Shown: piece by piece, positions 26,766 to 38,439 of the stretch | Layout of the letters: each line of letters begins with the position of its first letter | Numbering within the stretch: position 1 is the stretch's first letter | The notes under the pieces: generated by a model | The model's database searches: none | What the model saw: the letters and a program-made list of their open reading frames with translations, nothing else | Told to the model about the DNA's origin: nothing | NCBI RefSeq assembly: GCF_932294415.1 | Contig: NC_065537.1 | Coordinates: 51,628,302-51,692,301, forward strand | Source of the DNA: Quercus robur | Lineage: Eukaryota; Streptophyta; Magnoliopsida; Fagales; Fagaceae | DNA: 64,000 nucleotides | Direction of reading: 5' to 3' | Program-made: the position numbers and the translations under genes

Positions 26766-27637
26766 GGGATAATTACACTTTACCCATCTGTGGTTTGCCT
26801 CTAATTTGATTTGCCTACCCGTGGTTTAAATTTTGACACTTTACCCACCTGTGATTCTCACTGTTACTGTGCCGTAACCCACCTTGTTAAAATTAAGGGT
26901 AAATCGGTATTTTTGCTCAAGTTTTATGTCTCTCTCCTCCCAAAACAAAAAATAGCACAAAAATGCAAGAAAAAGAAGATCAAAAGGTGGTATTTTTCTC
27001 TCTCTCCATTCACACAAATCTTGAACATGAAGAACATACCCCAAAAAAAAAAAAAAAAAAAACCCAGATCAACCTACACAAGATCACTGACTTAATGACT
27101 CAGATTGTCTAGTTTCTAAGCAAGAATAATGCACCTTTCACTGTTAACATTTACCCTTTCCTAAGTCTCTATGGTAATGAAAATTTCCCAATTGACTATG
27201 CCTTCTTTGATGGAGTAAGCTAGCTCTCGTCGTTGAATGAAGAATGAAGGACAGAGTGCTTAAATATTCTTTTTTCCAACATTTCTCATACACACAAATT
27301 CAACTAAATACAAAAAATTTCATCCCAAACATCTCCAAATCCAGTAAATCAAAACCTAACCAAATCAATAATAAAACATCTAAATCATCCAAAATAACCA
27401 ACAAAGCTATAAACTTCACAATCAAACCCCTGGATTTCTCTCTCTCTCTTAAACCATTGGATGTCTCTCTCTCTCAATCAAGTTTTATCTCTTGGTTCAA
27501 GCCATTACCACCGCATTCGACGGTCGAAAACCCAAATCACAGGTTGAATACTGATTACACCACCGCTACCGCCACCACCGGCCGAAAACCTAGATCTTTA
27601 AGGCTCTCTCGGTTCAAGCTCTTGATGTCTGGTCCTT

Positions 27638-27676
<39 letters not shown>

Positions 27677-28406
27677 ACTCATCATCTTTATCTCTCTCTT
27701 TAAACCCATGGTTGAAAACCCAAATTGGTAGTGATTGGGTGGGAACGAAGTGAGCGAAGCACAGAACTCGAAGGTATTGCTATTGTTTAGCACGCAGAGC
27801 GGCTCGATCGAGTGGTCGCGGAGGTCCCAGAGGCGGATGAGGTCGCCTATAATCTTTTTCATTCTTATAATCTGAATTTCTAACTTTATCTGTGTTTGAA
27901 ATAGCTGTGTAAAAGTCAATTTCTTTTTGGGTTTGTCTCATATTTTACATACCCAGTTGAGTTTGGCCTTATGGGTCTTCTTTATTTGGATAAATTTCCT
28001 GTTTGTTGATATGAATTCCCCAAAGTTTGTTAGGATGGCTTCTACTAGTCAAATTCGGCTTCTACATGACTTGTGCTGTCAGATTGAGAGATGAGGGGAA
28101 GGAAACAGATGAAAATTGATATTCACCCAAAAAAGGAGAGAGGGATTAAGAAGATAAATTTAAGATTTAGAGCAACTACAAAGTAACTTTATTCATGTTG
28201 TTCGTCTCACTCATGAGCTGAGGAGTGTTTTGATTCGTTTGGCCTTTTGTTTTTTACATAATATGTGTTAGAGTAACGGTGAGAGAGTGGTGGGTTATGG
28301 CACAGTAATGGTGAGAATCACAGGTGGGTAAAGTGTCAAAATTTAAACCATAGGTAAGCAAATCAAATTAGAGGCAAACAACTGGTGGGTAAAGTGTAAT
28401 TATCCC
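26766..28406. mobile_element. Mutator-like element with long TIRs and captured gene DNA (Pack-MULE)
   Basis: 1641 bp. The first ~118 bp (GGGATAATTACACTTTACCC...) match the reverse complement of the last ~118 bp with few differences. A perfect 9-bp TSD, TTGATTTTA, flanks it (26757-26765 and 28407-28415). Long TIRs with a 9-bp TSD are diagnostic of Mutator-like elements. No transposase is present. The interior (about 27150-28250) is less AT-rich and carries a WD40 gene piece and CT-rich UTR-like DNA, so it fits a Pack-MULE. The 27244-27753 plus-strand open frame is low-complexity and I do not call it a gene. Confidence 0.88.
27735..27852 (-). pseudogene. Captured WD40-repeat gene fragment
   Basis: Minus-strand reading gives [13 protein letters not shown] followed by [16 protein letters not shown], the end of one WD40 blade (IRLWDLR) and part of the next. 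It lies inside the Mutator-like element with no start, no other blades and no neighbouring exons. I read it as a host gene piece picked up by the transposon. Which WD40 protein it came from cannot be told. Confidence 0.6.
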
Positions 28407-28415
28407 TTGATTTTA

Positions 28416-29254
28416 ACTAGTGAACGGTGAACCTAAGGTATCTAAGGGCTTGAAGACTTGAACACCTGATATTGATGTCCCACATTGTTGAAGACTTGAA
28501 CACCTGATATTGATGGCCCACATTGTTGAAAATGTGACACTGACAGCCACTAATGGCTCACATTGTTTATCGGAGATAGCAATTATTATATACTTTGTAA
28601 GATTCTCAATCTTTAATAAAGTATCTATAAATGGTTGGAATGGAGCATAATATAGCCCTGAGTCATGACAATGGTGCAATTGTAAATGGTTTGTATAGAT
28701 AAAATGCCCTTGTGCTCTCTTAACATTAGCTAACCAATAAATTAACCAATAAAGTTTTTTTTTTTCTTTTCATTATAATAGTATTAATTAAGTTCAAATA
28801 TTAATCAATAAATAAAATAGTATTTTTTTAATCAAATGAAAAAAAAAAGAAAAGAGAGAGAAAGAGAAATGTTATGGTTACAAAATTTTTTACAACACTT
28901 TTACAACAAATCCTAAGTAGCAAGTTGTTAGTTGTTATTGGTTATTATTGGTATACAAAAAAGTAAATTTAGTTGTGGGTTCCAGTCAAAATGAGTAACA
29001 ACTTAACTCCTAAGATCTGTTGTGAAAATGTTGTAAATATAGCACTTCTAAAAAAAATAATAATAAAAAGAGCAATACACAAAAAATTTCTTCACATTTT
29101 TCATAACAATTGAGTTGATAAACTCTTACTAGTACTTATCTAGGTTCATTACTAAGATTACCCTTTTACTTACCAATCACCACTATCAATTTGCCACCAT
29201 CAACATGTGTGAAAAAGATTTGACAAATATTTTGTGTCTATAGACTTTCTCAAC

Positions 29255-29288
<34 letters not shown>

Positions 29289-30500
29289 ACATGGTTTATT
29301 TTAATTAGTAATTTTTCATCTAAAACAAGATAATAGAGTTTAAGTAAGATTTAAATTTTTATATTAAAAAAAAAAAATCATAGTTAAATACTATATAAAA
29401 AAAATCCCAATTCATTTTTTACTTTAAGCCTCTAAATGCATCAAGCCAACCTTATATACAGTCCTCCCCATCTGACACTTAGTAGTTTTGAACTCCTGAT
29501 ATCATATATATATATAATGAGACTTTAAGAACCACTTAGCCAACTCATGGGATTGATAGTTACAATTTGAAATCTATATGGTTTGTTTTGAACTTTGAAA
29601 TACTAGGAGGTCTAAGTCAAAACTATAGCCTAGACTCTAGAATCCTTTTGAATAATTTTTTATATTTTAGCTTATTAATTTATTTTATTAACTCAATTGG
29701 AACGTTTGATATTTCCAATTAAAATGTCAAGGTTCAAATCTTCCTCCCTACTATCAAATTGAAAAAAGGATTTTTATTTTTTATTTTTTATTTTTTATTT
29801 TTTATTTTTTATTTTAAGTACGATGATACATTATAAATTTTTTTTGTATTTTATCAAATCTAAGCAAATAAATAAATAAATTTTTTAGTAAAAAAACTAA
29901 TCCAAATGAATTACTAAACTTTGAATAGGTGCAGACTTGAATTCTATAAATAACCAAATATTATTGAGATAAAAATCTGTGGTGTCTCATCATAATTAGT
30001 TGAATGAAATTTAAAATAAGATTAGTCAAGAGTTTTGTAATTCAATGGTATTTTTCTCTTTTCCTTATGAGAAGAATCATGGTTAGAATTCCCCCCCAAT
30101 TACTATTGTAAATATTAAATTATCAAAAAATTAAAAATAATGTAAGATGCAGAGCTGAACATTAATATCCAACAACACCATAAACAACACAAAATGAGCT
30201 ATCTGGCTTCGGCATGCTCTTTTCCCTTATGAAGTCTAGTAGTCTGCAAACACATTTTTACACATTTTTACATAACATTACTAGCAATAGGGAAACGATA
30301 TATTTTTAAAGTAGTAAATATTAAAGATATTGTGTACTAGCATTTATTCTAGCAATGATATTAGAAAAAGAGATAATGAATGATCCTACTTCAAAATGCT
30401 TCATTAATTGTCAAAGTTGCTGTGGGGTACAGTAATTTGATAAGGTAGTGTTAGGTTCTAAAGACTTAGGATTTTATGTATTTAGAATTCTAATGTGTAT
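28416..30500. other. Intergenic DNA with small repeats
   Basis: Contains a 39-bp direct repeat (GAAGACTTGAACACCTGATATTG..., about 28450 and 28489), the MITE at 28868-29050, long A runs (about 29258-29285) and a (TTTTTA)n tract at about 29770-29814. No gene recognised. Confidence 0.45.
28868..29050. mobile_element. MITE, same family as 63664-63833
   Basis: About 180 bp with imperfect ~60-bp inverted ends (TTTACAACA...CTTAG...GTTGTTA). It is similar in order and wording to the better-bounded copy at 63664-63833. The TSD is unclear here. Confidence 0.55.
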
Positions 30501-31290
30501 TGTTGGCAAACCATGATCAAAACAATATGTTTAGTCGTGTTTAGACTTACTCAAAGTTGATTCATTTATGTAAAGTTGAAATAAGCTGTTGCATGATTCA
30601 TTTAAGCTTCTCGGCCTGGTTCGATCGATCGAAGTTTATGCTTGATCAATCGAAAATCGGGTCAGAGGCGTTTTCTGCATAATTCCAACTCAGTCCTAGT
30701 TTTATTTTAAAATGTTTAGGGTTTTCTAATTTGCCCTAGGTATAAAAGGCAAACCCTAGCCACATTTTAGTGTGGCTCATATTGCTGTTTGTGTAAATCT
30801 CTTGTGAGATCTGTGAGGAGCTTTCCTTTACACAAGTTTAGGATTATCAAGAAGGAGATTTGTTTAAGAGCTTGATGATCATTCAGTTGCTGCCATAAGA
30901 ACTTAAAGAAACATAAGCGGGGGTGCTTGTACTTGCTGGAGAATCCAAGAAAGAAGGAGTCCGTGGATTTGGAGCTTGCACGTGGTCGTGTTAGTAAGTT
31001 CTACTGGTGAGTAGCAATAAGAAGTCAAGCGTGGGGGCTTATAAGTCTTATTGTATGAATTTCGATTCTTTCAAGATAGTGGATTTAGGTTTACCTTGAG
31101 GATAGCTAGGTTAAATCCTCCCCAAGTTTTTACCAGTTTGGGTTCTTGGATGATTATATCTTTGTGTTATTTATCTTTCCGCTGCTATGCATGATATGAT
31201 TGTTTAATTGTGATAACCTAGATTTGGAATTTGGACTAAGTAACAACTTGGCTAATTACCTAGGTTAATCCAATTGTGTTTTTAAGGGGT
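30501..31290 (+). repeat. Possible solo LTR (Copia-like)
   Basis: It begins TGTTGGCAAACC and contains a TATA-like GTATAAAAGG (about 30742-30751) followed by transcript-like sequence, an arrangement seen in LTRs. No coding region, PBS or matching second LTR is present and no TSD could be fixed, so the assignment is tentative. Confidence 0.35.
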
Positions 31291-31311
31291 CTAAAAATTA
31301 TCAGGTAGCAT

Positions 31312-31988
31312 TGCCATGTGTCGTACCTAAGACCGAGGAGGCCAAGGCGATTCCGAGGAGATCCCACCCTCGGATGGAGGGGCACGTCAGTGGCACATTA
31401 CCAGAGGAGGTTGTTCTATAGAGAAATAGTTTAGGAGATGGGGTTAGCCCTAACGTAACTAAAGAGATGGTAGCTACCACCACATTTAATGCATCCCACC
31501 AAACCTCCTGGTTGCATTTATGCGAAGAAGGCCCTTGAATAGTTCTGTCTTGGTTGCTGCATCTCACAGAAGGTTTGGGAAGATGCTTGATGAGACTAGC
31601 ACTAGAGTGATGGCCTGCATGATTAACAAATGGAGGGTCAAGATCATCTAAAGGGGACTATATATTGTAAGAGATCCTCCAGGGAGAGGGGATCGGAAAA
31701 CGGTAGAAAGAACATTGTAGCATAAAGAACTGAAACTGTAATCAAGTTCTAGAGTGATAAATTCAAGAACTACTCTCCTCGGACTTTGCTGATGAGGAAT
31801 TTCTTTACAAAAGACTTGTCTTCCTCTGTTTTTCCTTACTTCATTACCGTCTTTGGTCCATTGTAAGCGTTGTCAAACTCATTGAAGCCTAGTTTTTCAG
31901 CCCACTCTCTAAAAATTCATTGCGTTAGGCTCTTTAGGCCTAAGTCCTTCTACTGTTTAGGCTCAAGAATCAAAACCTGCCCTTACAG
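31312..31988 (+). repeat. Possible LTR remnant
   Basis: Sequence of higher GC than its neighbours begins TGCCATGTGTCG and ends CCCTTACA. It contains TATATATTGTAAG (about 31661) and reads like U3-R-U5 of an LTR. No TSD found. Ends are uncertain by tens of bases. Confidence 0.35.
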
Positions 31989-32577
31989 TTACAATCAATT
32001 TTTTAAGTTATAGCCCAACCACATCAGTGCATAAGGGCAATCAAAGCTGGAACATAGAGGTGTACATGACAATGACAACAATTTTTTGCTCTATGTTTTC
32101 ATGTTATTGTCACATTTCATGGCTTCAAACCAAACCTACAAACATGACACACTTATGTGATAGTGTATTTGCTAAAAGCTTCTGAAGAAAGATTTTTCTT
32201 TAATGGGTATGAATCATATGAAGCGCACTCAATCAAAATCAAGAGAAACAGAAAAATACGTATATGTAATATCTAAGCTTTTGAACACATATAACTACAA
32301 CAGCAGATTCCTTGAAGTTACAAAAACATTCATAACCAGTTGCACCCAAATTAGCAGTTCTTTCCTAATCTTTGAAACTGTGCATAAGTACAAGAAATCT
32401 AACTTTAATCCAAATGTTTTAGTTGAAATTTAGAAGTGACTGCTCATTGTTAATTAAAAAATATATATTTGCATTATCTTCAGCATGCAATAACAATGTT
32501 CATAGTGCTGAAACAAAGAAAAAAGGTTTATGAGGAAAATCATAATGCATAGACAGCAATCATGACAAGCAAGGCAC
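31989..32577. other. Intergenic DNA
   Basis: Nothing recognised. Further 3' exons of the alpha-mannosidase pseudogene would be expected here on the minus strand, but I found none. Confidence 0.4.
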
Positions 32578-32716
32578 CTGATATATCCACAGATTGATTT
32601 GTTGATGTACTTCCTCTACTACTGGTCCACGCAGAACAATCAAAGCAACCTGAAACTTTTAACAGCTTTAAATTGAGATTACCGTGATTATTAGTTCTCC
32701 ATATAAATATCAGAAG

Positions 32717-33839
32717 CACGGTTGTCAAAATTGCGATTTGGATCGTAGGCTTGCATGATTTTATGATCTCACCTCACCAAAATGTTTAGGATCGCACTAG
32801 GATCGTAAAAATGGTAGGATCGTATAGGATCATATGGGATCCTACCGATCCTAGCAAAAACATAATTTTTTTTTTCTGGGATAAATTTTTTGTTTTGATG
32901 AAGCTTTAATGGTTTTAATTTTTTCATGTTGTGATGGTATGACTTTTTATTTTATTTTTATAAAATTATGTTAACCTATTCAAATGTTTTTTAGTTTCTA
33001 GTTTACTTATAATCAAAATGAAGGAATGCTTTATCATTTCTAAATGAAGAATTTGATGTTGGTTTTGCTGCCTTTTAAACTATAATGTTGTTAAATTTGT
33101 TTGATCAATATATTAATTTGTGTTCTAATATTACTTAAATATTTTTTTTATATAATTTTATCAATTATGCTTGTATTTGTATATTGATTGATTGATTTTT
33201 TTGAGCATGCTCTTTAATTGTTGTTGAGTGGTATAACTTCAATAGTTAAGTATGAAATTGTATCTTGATGTCTTTTGCAGTTCTAGTATACAAATATATA
33301 ATGTCTACATAGATGATGAAATGGGTGATGATGATTAGGAATTTAGGACGGTGGTTATAAGAACCTTAGAATGTGAATAATTAAATGTTCACTTTACCTT
33401 AATATTCATCTTGCTTTTGGATTTTATATTGTAGTTAGCTAGTTTCTATTTGCTAACTTATTTTGAATTTAAAACTTGGAACTTAGAACTTGGAAAATAT
33501 TTTCCATGTGTTTTGATAAATATTTTGGTATTTGGTTGCTAATTAAACATTTATTGAACATTTTAAATACATTGGGTCAAAATTTAAATATAGTTGTTTT
33601 GTTAGTATAGACTTAGCAATATATGACATGCAAATTACATCATATGATGCAAATCTTAGTTTTTTTATGAATGAATTTATAATTTTCGTGATTATTCAAC
33701 ATGCAAAGTTATTATTAATATGTTTTTTGCTTTAAATTTGAAAATATGTAGGATCTTACGATTCACGATCTGATCCTACGGTTTACCATCCCACCTACCT
33801 TCAACGATTCTACGTAGGATCCTAATTTTGACAACCTTG
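32717..33839. mobile_element. hAT-type non-autonomous transposon
   Basis: 1123 bp. TIRs CACGGTTGTCAAAATT (left) and CAAGGTTGTCAAAATT (right, reverse complement) agree at 15 of 16 positions. A perfect 8-bp TSD, ATCAGAAG, flanks it (32709-32716, 33840-33847). The subterminal regions are packed with GATCC/GGATCG/TAGGATC words, a usual hAT transposase-binding layout. The interior is AT-rich with no transposase. It interrupts an intron of the alpha-mannosidase pseudogene. Confidence 0.88.
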
Positions 33840-33847
33840 ATCAGAAG

Positions 33848-33858
33848 GCATCACACAC
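33848..33858 (-). other. Donor splice site region of mannosidase relic
   Basis: The GT of the exon ending at 33859 lies at 33858-33857. The hAT insertion begins only 11 bp downstream of the second TSD copy, so the donor site survived. Confidence 0.6.
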
Positions 33859-34425
33859 CTGTTCTTCATGCTTCATGGGAAATTTACCATTTGGACAAAA
33901 GACATATGCCCAAGAAATCTGAAAAATAACTTGGAAAGGGATAATTCAACAACTCTTTCAACTTTTAAGTCATGCAATTTCAGAACATAAATAAAAGAGA
34001 GGTTGAGAGAGACATGTAACACAAGATGAACTTAAGTGTACCTGAGGATCTGTCACTTCCATTATATCTAGAGTAATAACTGTAAGATTGTTCAACTGAT
34101 TCCTCAACCTTCAAAGGTTATGACTAAGTGCATTAGCTATAGAATCATTCATTTTCCTTCTTTCTTTCAGTTTTTATTTTTTATTTTTTTATTTTTTTAT
34201 ATATATTTTCTTTTGGGGATGGGGAGGGCCAAAGGAGTAAGCAAAATGAACTTATTATAAAATGCAGCAACAAGAAAAACATTAATTTCACTTTTGATCA
34301 TAGTTAAGAAAACAAAAATTTGAAAAAAATTCAAGGATATAGAAAATGTAAGCATAAATTTCAAGTAACAAGTGATTATAGAACTTTCAAGTGCATTACA
34401 TACCAAGCTTCTGCTATTAACAAAA

Positions 34426-34453
34426 CTAGTCGCAGACCTGCGCAGTGCGCAGG
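34426..34453 (-). mobile_element. Helitron 3' terminus
   Basis: On the minus strand, a perfect stem CCTGCGC / GCGCAGG (34453-34437) is followed by TCTGCGA and CTAG (34429-34426) then T. The element would extend to the right. Confidence 0.65.
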
Positions 34454-35583
34454 AAAATTTGATATCATAATTTTTTATTCGAACATTATTAAATTAATAT
34501 ATTATATATTGTATATTTTTAAAAATTCAGTATGTGTTATTTGAAATTGGGTTTTATATTACAACATATATATGAACAAAGCCCATAGTATTAAAGAAAA
34601 GTTTGTTGTATTAAAGAAAAGTTATTAGACATTATTAGAACTTTAAAACAAATAATTAGTTTAAAGCTGACTAGGTTTGTTTGCAAAGTTATTCTCAAAA
34701 AAGAAAAAGAGAAAAGGTTTGTTTGCAAAGTGGATGTGGGTTCAAGGTTTTATTAAAACTTTACCTAAAAATATAAGTATTTTTAGGGAAATAATTTCTA
34801 TTTTATATTATTCTAATTATTTTATATATTTATATATGGAAAAAGTTCGGAAACAAAATTAGTTATAACTTAGAGCTATAACTCCATCCAATATCTTTTT
34901 ATTGGATGTGAATTTTGATAAAACCACCATTAGATTACATTTTCTTCTAATATCCTCCATGCTTTCAAATTTTCATGAAGATCAAAGATCAATAGCTATG
35001 TTATTAATCATATATTTAAATTTCAAGTTTTGTGGTCCAAAATGTTGCATAAAAAATAAGTTTATAGATTGTATAGTAAATAAAATCCGATTAACACAAA
35101 ATTCGACATATGTGTTAAAGAAAATATATAAAAAAAAACATGCAATTTAATGATTTGATTTCCAAAATATGTAGTCTTGTTAATTTTATTAGTGGGAGTT
35201 GTAGCCAAAATTTTTCATATATATATATATAGTTTCATTATATTATATTTTTTTTTGATAAAACAAAGGATCTATTTATTAACTAAGGAGCACTGTTACA
35301 AGTATTGTCCATTGGGCACTCACAAGGAGTGCTTAGTTGCAAAATATCACACACATTGACACATATGTTACATAAACAAAATTTGGACATTCATTATATT
35401 CTCTGAAATTGCATTGGTGCTCTCGTCTCCTTTTTGCTTGTTCATCATGGAAGGACAATCCATTTTTAAACATGTTTAAAATTAAAAACCATGGTTTTAA
35501 GGTTTCTTGACTGATATTATTGCAGCTTATTAGGTACAATGTATGAAAGACCAGTACTCTCAGAGCATTTGCAACAATGAAGC
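34454..35583. other. AT-rich DNA, probably Helitron body
   Basis: Very AT-rich. No gene with recognisable similarity. Confidence 0.35.
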
Positions 35584-35586
35584 TAA

Positions 35587-36385
35587 GAGCACTCATAGCA
35601 GTGGTGCTAAATAGCTATATTGCTATTTTTTAGCACCACTGATCACAAAAATCACACGCAGCAGTGGAGGCATATCTAAAAAATTTAGATGTTCAGCTAC
35701 AGTGCACATCTATCTATAGATGTGCACTATAGCACAAAGCTAAAAAATATATATATATATTTTATTTAACTTCTCTTCCCCTTTTCCATTAAAATATTCT
35801 TTTTCTCTCCCTCTCTCTCTGCCTTCTCTTTCTTTTCATCTCAGACTCAAGAGTCTTAGCCTCTCTCTTCCTTCTCTGAACATCACTCTCTCTCTCAATC
35901 CGGTCTCTCACTGCCTCACTCCGGCCTCTCACTCCCTCACTCCGGTCTCCCACTCTCGCACTCCAGCCTCTCACTCCCTCACTCCGATCTCTCACTCTCT
36001 CAACTCTGATCACCCAAGCCGCCACTCTGTCACTCCGATCTCTCATTCTCCGATCACCCAAGCCGCCGCTCTGTCACTCCGATCTCTCATTCTCTCAACT
36101 CCGATCACCCAAGCCGTCGATCCACCCTTTCTGCCGATCCGGCTCGCCGACGTGATCGGTGCTTGCTCGTTGTGGGTTTTTTTTTATTATTTTTTTTTCT
36201 CTTTTCTGCTGTGGACTGCTAGTGATGGTGGTGGTGGTGGTGGTTGTGGCCGTGGCCGTGGCTGAGGAAAAATATTGGAGTTTTGGGGTTTTTTTTTTTT
36301 TTTTTTTTTTTTTTCTGTGGACTGCTGGTGGTGGTGCTAGTGGCTGTGGTTGTGGCCGTGATTGAGGAAAAAGATTAGAGATTTG

Positions 36386-36419
<34 letters not shown>

Positions 36420-36794
36420 CCTGTTGTGGACTGCTGGTGGTGGTGCTGGTGTTGGTGGTGGTTGTGGCTGTAGAAAACGATTGGAGATTTGGGGTTTTTT
36501 TTTTTAATTTTTTTATTTATTCCTGCTGTGGACCGATGGTGGTAGTGGTGGTGGTGTTGGCGGTGGTTGTGGCTGTGGTTGATGGTAGAGGTGTTTGTGG
36601 TTGGTTTTTTGGGATAGTGGGATATATTATTTTATTGTAGTGATTATATTATTTTATTGTGATGTTTATATTATTTTATTGTGTTGAAAGCTAAAATAGA
36701 TCCATTGCTGCAGCATGTATGTAGGTAAAATAGATAAAGTAAGTTTTGGTGAAACTAAATAGCTAAAATTATAGATCCATTGCTGTGGATGCTC
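35587..36794. mobile_element. Long Harbinger-type non-autonomous element
   Basis: 1208 bp. The left end GAGCACTCATAGCAGTGG and the right end (reverse complement GAGCATCCACAGCAATGG) are imperfect TIRs. TAA flanks both sides (35584-35586, 36795-36797). The right TIR is almost that of the 18222-18626 MITE. The interior holds a CT-rich leader-like part (about 35800-36125) with tandem CACTCCGATCTCTCA/ATCACCCAAGCCG units. After it come four ~105-bp units (about 36179-36600), each a T-run followed by GTGGACTGCTGGTGGTGGTG. The open frames inside are low-complexity (Val- or Arg-rich) and not called. Confidence 0.7.
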
Positions 36795-36796
36795 TA

Positions 36797-36930
36797 AATA
36801 GCTATATAGCTATTTTAGCTCCACCAAAATATATGCTGCAGCAGTGGAGGCATACCTAAATATTTTTAGCTTCTTGCTACAGTGCACATTTATTTATAGA
36901 TGTGCACTGTAACAAGAAGATAAAAATAAT
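36797..36930 (+). repeat. Partial second copy of the 35587 element's left end
   Basis: AATAGCTATATAGCTATTTTAGC... through GATGTGCACTGTAAC repeats 35607-35745 in the same orientation. Shared words include GCAGCAGTGGAGGCATA and CTACAGTGCACAT. It abuts the complete element, so it is either a nested insertion or a truncated tandem copy. Confidence 0.65.
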
Positions 36931-37079
36931 AATATTTTATTAAATTTCTCTCTCTTCTCTCGTTAAGAAATTTCTTTTTTATTTTTGGGTATTGGTGATT
37001 AATTTGAAGAGAATTTGTATAGAAATTTATTTACTCTGTTGATCTGATGTAGTAACAAACTTTGGGTCATCTTCTACAC

Positions 37080-38439
37080 TTACCAGTGTTGATGGTAACG
37101 AGCAGTTGAAGCTAAAATCAGTTAATGGAAAAGTCAATCATAATGGTTTCTACACTGTTGGGTAAAAAAGTTAACAGTGTCATCCCATAAGGTTTCACAG
37201 AAAACAATTTGTCCTTGTACTTTGTAAGAATTCATGGAACCATTTCTGAAATATTTTTGAATTATCTAGGTCAGCACCTGCAGAGTAGTTTGCAGCATCT
37301 CCAGCCTAAATCTAGGGAAATGATGTTTCATTGAAGTTGAAGCTATTAATGGAGAGGCCCTTCTTAGATCATTTAACAAAATTAGTATGGTACAACTTCA
37401 ATGAAAAGCTCAGAATGTACACTTGTCCTTTGCCAAGCAAACTTGAGCAACAAATTTCCTGTCAATGGTGCTGGCGGCAGCAGCTAATATCCAAGGTCCA
37501 TACTTGGAGAGGCTTAATGGCTGAGCCCCTAAGTTTCCAGTGGAACTTGAAGTCAAGATGCCTTCTCTTATGGCATGGAAAGAAGCAGAGTGGCTGGTAG
37601 ATACCAAGGGACACAAAAATAATGTCAATTCTATCAGCTACTGCATCTTTGCCAGGATGTTTGCACTAGGAACTCCACCTCCCGCAATTCCTTCATACAA
37701 ATAATCTTGCTTTGATATTAAAATTCCTGAATCGCTAAATGTAATTAAAGCTTAAAGATGAATGCTATTGACACAGTTTTATTTACGTATCTCAAGTTAT
37801 GTAATAGTTACCAATGTCTGTTGTCCCAAAAGTTTGTAAGACAATCACTTATGTTTCTGAGTAGTATGGAAAAATTTTCGAAATATATTGACTCATCTTT
37901 ATTTTGTGTCAATTTGGATTGAATCCTTTTTTAGTTGTTGGTTCTCTCCCATTAGTACAACTCCGCAACAGTATCTCTGGTTAACAATTTTTGCTGTTAA
38001 CAGTCGGTAACATGACCAATTTTAGTTTTACTTTGAAATTTTCTCAATCTCATTAGTTCTTATTCATGTAATGACTAATGGTGTTTCGACCCATGACAAT
38101 GCTGACATAAGTATTCGGTAGAAAGTGAGTTCACTTGTTGCTGGTGATTTCGAAGTGGTGCCTTGGCATTTACCCTTCCATTTTACTAGGTGGAGAGCTA
38201 AGCCCTTCATCATTGAAGCTATCAGATGCTTGCCCGAATACTGCAACACAACAGATGTGAAAAAACTTCAAATTATAGCATTTGCTTGGTTATTTCTGCA
38301 ACAAATTTATATTGCTTTTAGCACAAAAACAGTACTAAAACTCCATTCTTGCCACCTGTTTGACTGACACTCACCTGAGAACTTTGCAACTTCTTCATTT
38401 AGCCGCACATCCTATTTAAGCTCTTCCCATAAACTATAG
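37080..38439 (-). pseudogene. Subtilisin-like serine protease (S8) pseudogene
   Basis: Minus-strand blocks in the order of plant subtilases. YGKSL...EEVAKFSG (I9 propeptide end, 38439-38375) has a donor site. ASDSFNDEGLSSPPSK then KWKGKCQG lies at 38240-38160, with a frame slip between the two parts. EGIAGGGVPSA, ADRIDIIFVSLG, FHAIREGILTSSSTGN and GPWILAAAASTIDRKF lie at about 37690-37430. A further stretch with AGDAANYSAGADLD (about 37350-37265) and YKVQGQIVFCETLWDD (about 37235-37175) belongs to the PA-domain region. Several stops and frame changes break it, and the catalytic Ser region was not found. The family are secreted proteases. The pieces are clear, the exact exon ends less so. Confidence 0.75.

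Larger units (their letters stand above)
32578..34108 (-). pseudogene. Alpha-mannosidase (GH38) gene fragment
   Basis: Three minus-strand exons with canonical splice signals. 34108-34042 reads VEESVEQSYSYYSRYNG, then slips frame before a reading of DPQ. 33918-33859 reads ISWAYVFCPNGKFPMKHEEQ. 32649-32578 reads VALIVLRGPVVEEVHQQINL then WIYQ. Together they match the middle/C-terminal part of plant alpha-mannosidases (SYSYYSxYNG, DPQ-S-AYxFRPNG, LRGPxVDEVHQQINPWIYQ), vacuolar/apoplastic enzymes that trim N-glycans. The frame slip in the first exon and the absence of all other exons show that it is not functional. A hAT element sits in the intron between the last two exons. A Helitron end lies 318 bp beyond the upstream edge. 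Confidence 0.75.

Noticed and set aside
27244..27753. 169-residue open frame inside the Mutator-like element
   Set aside because: Ser/Leu low complexity from CT repeats and UTR-like DNA. No domain seen; treated as captured non-coding sequence.
31301..31567. 88-residue minus-strand frame
   Set aside because: It falls in the LTR-like block and shows no domain.
35789..36640. Arg- and Val-rich open frames
   Set aside because: They come from CT-rich and GGTGGT tandem repeats within a non-autonomous transposon.
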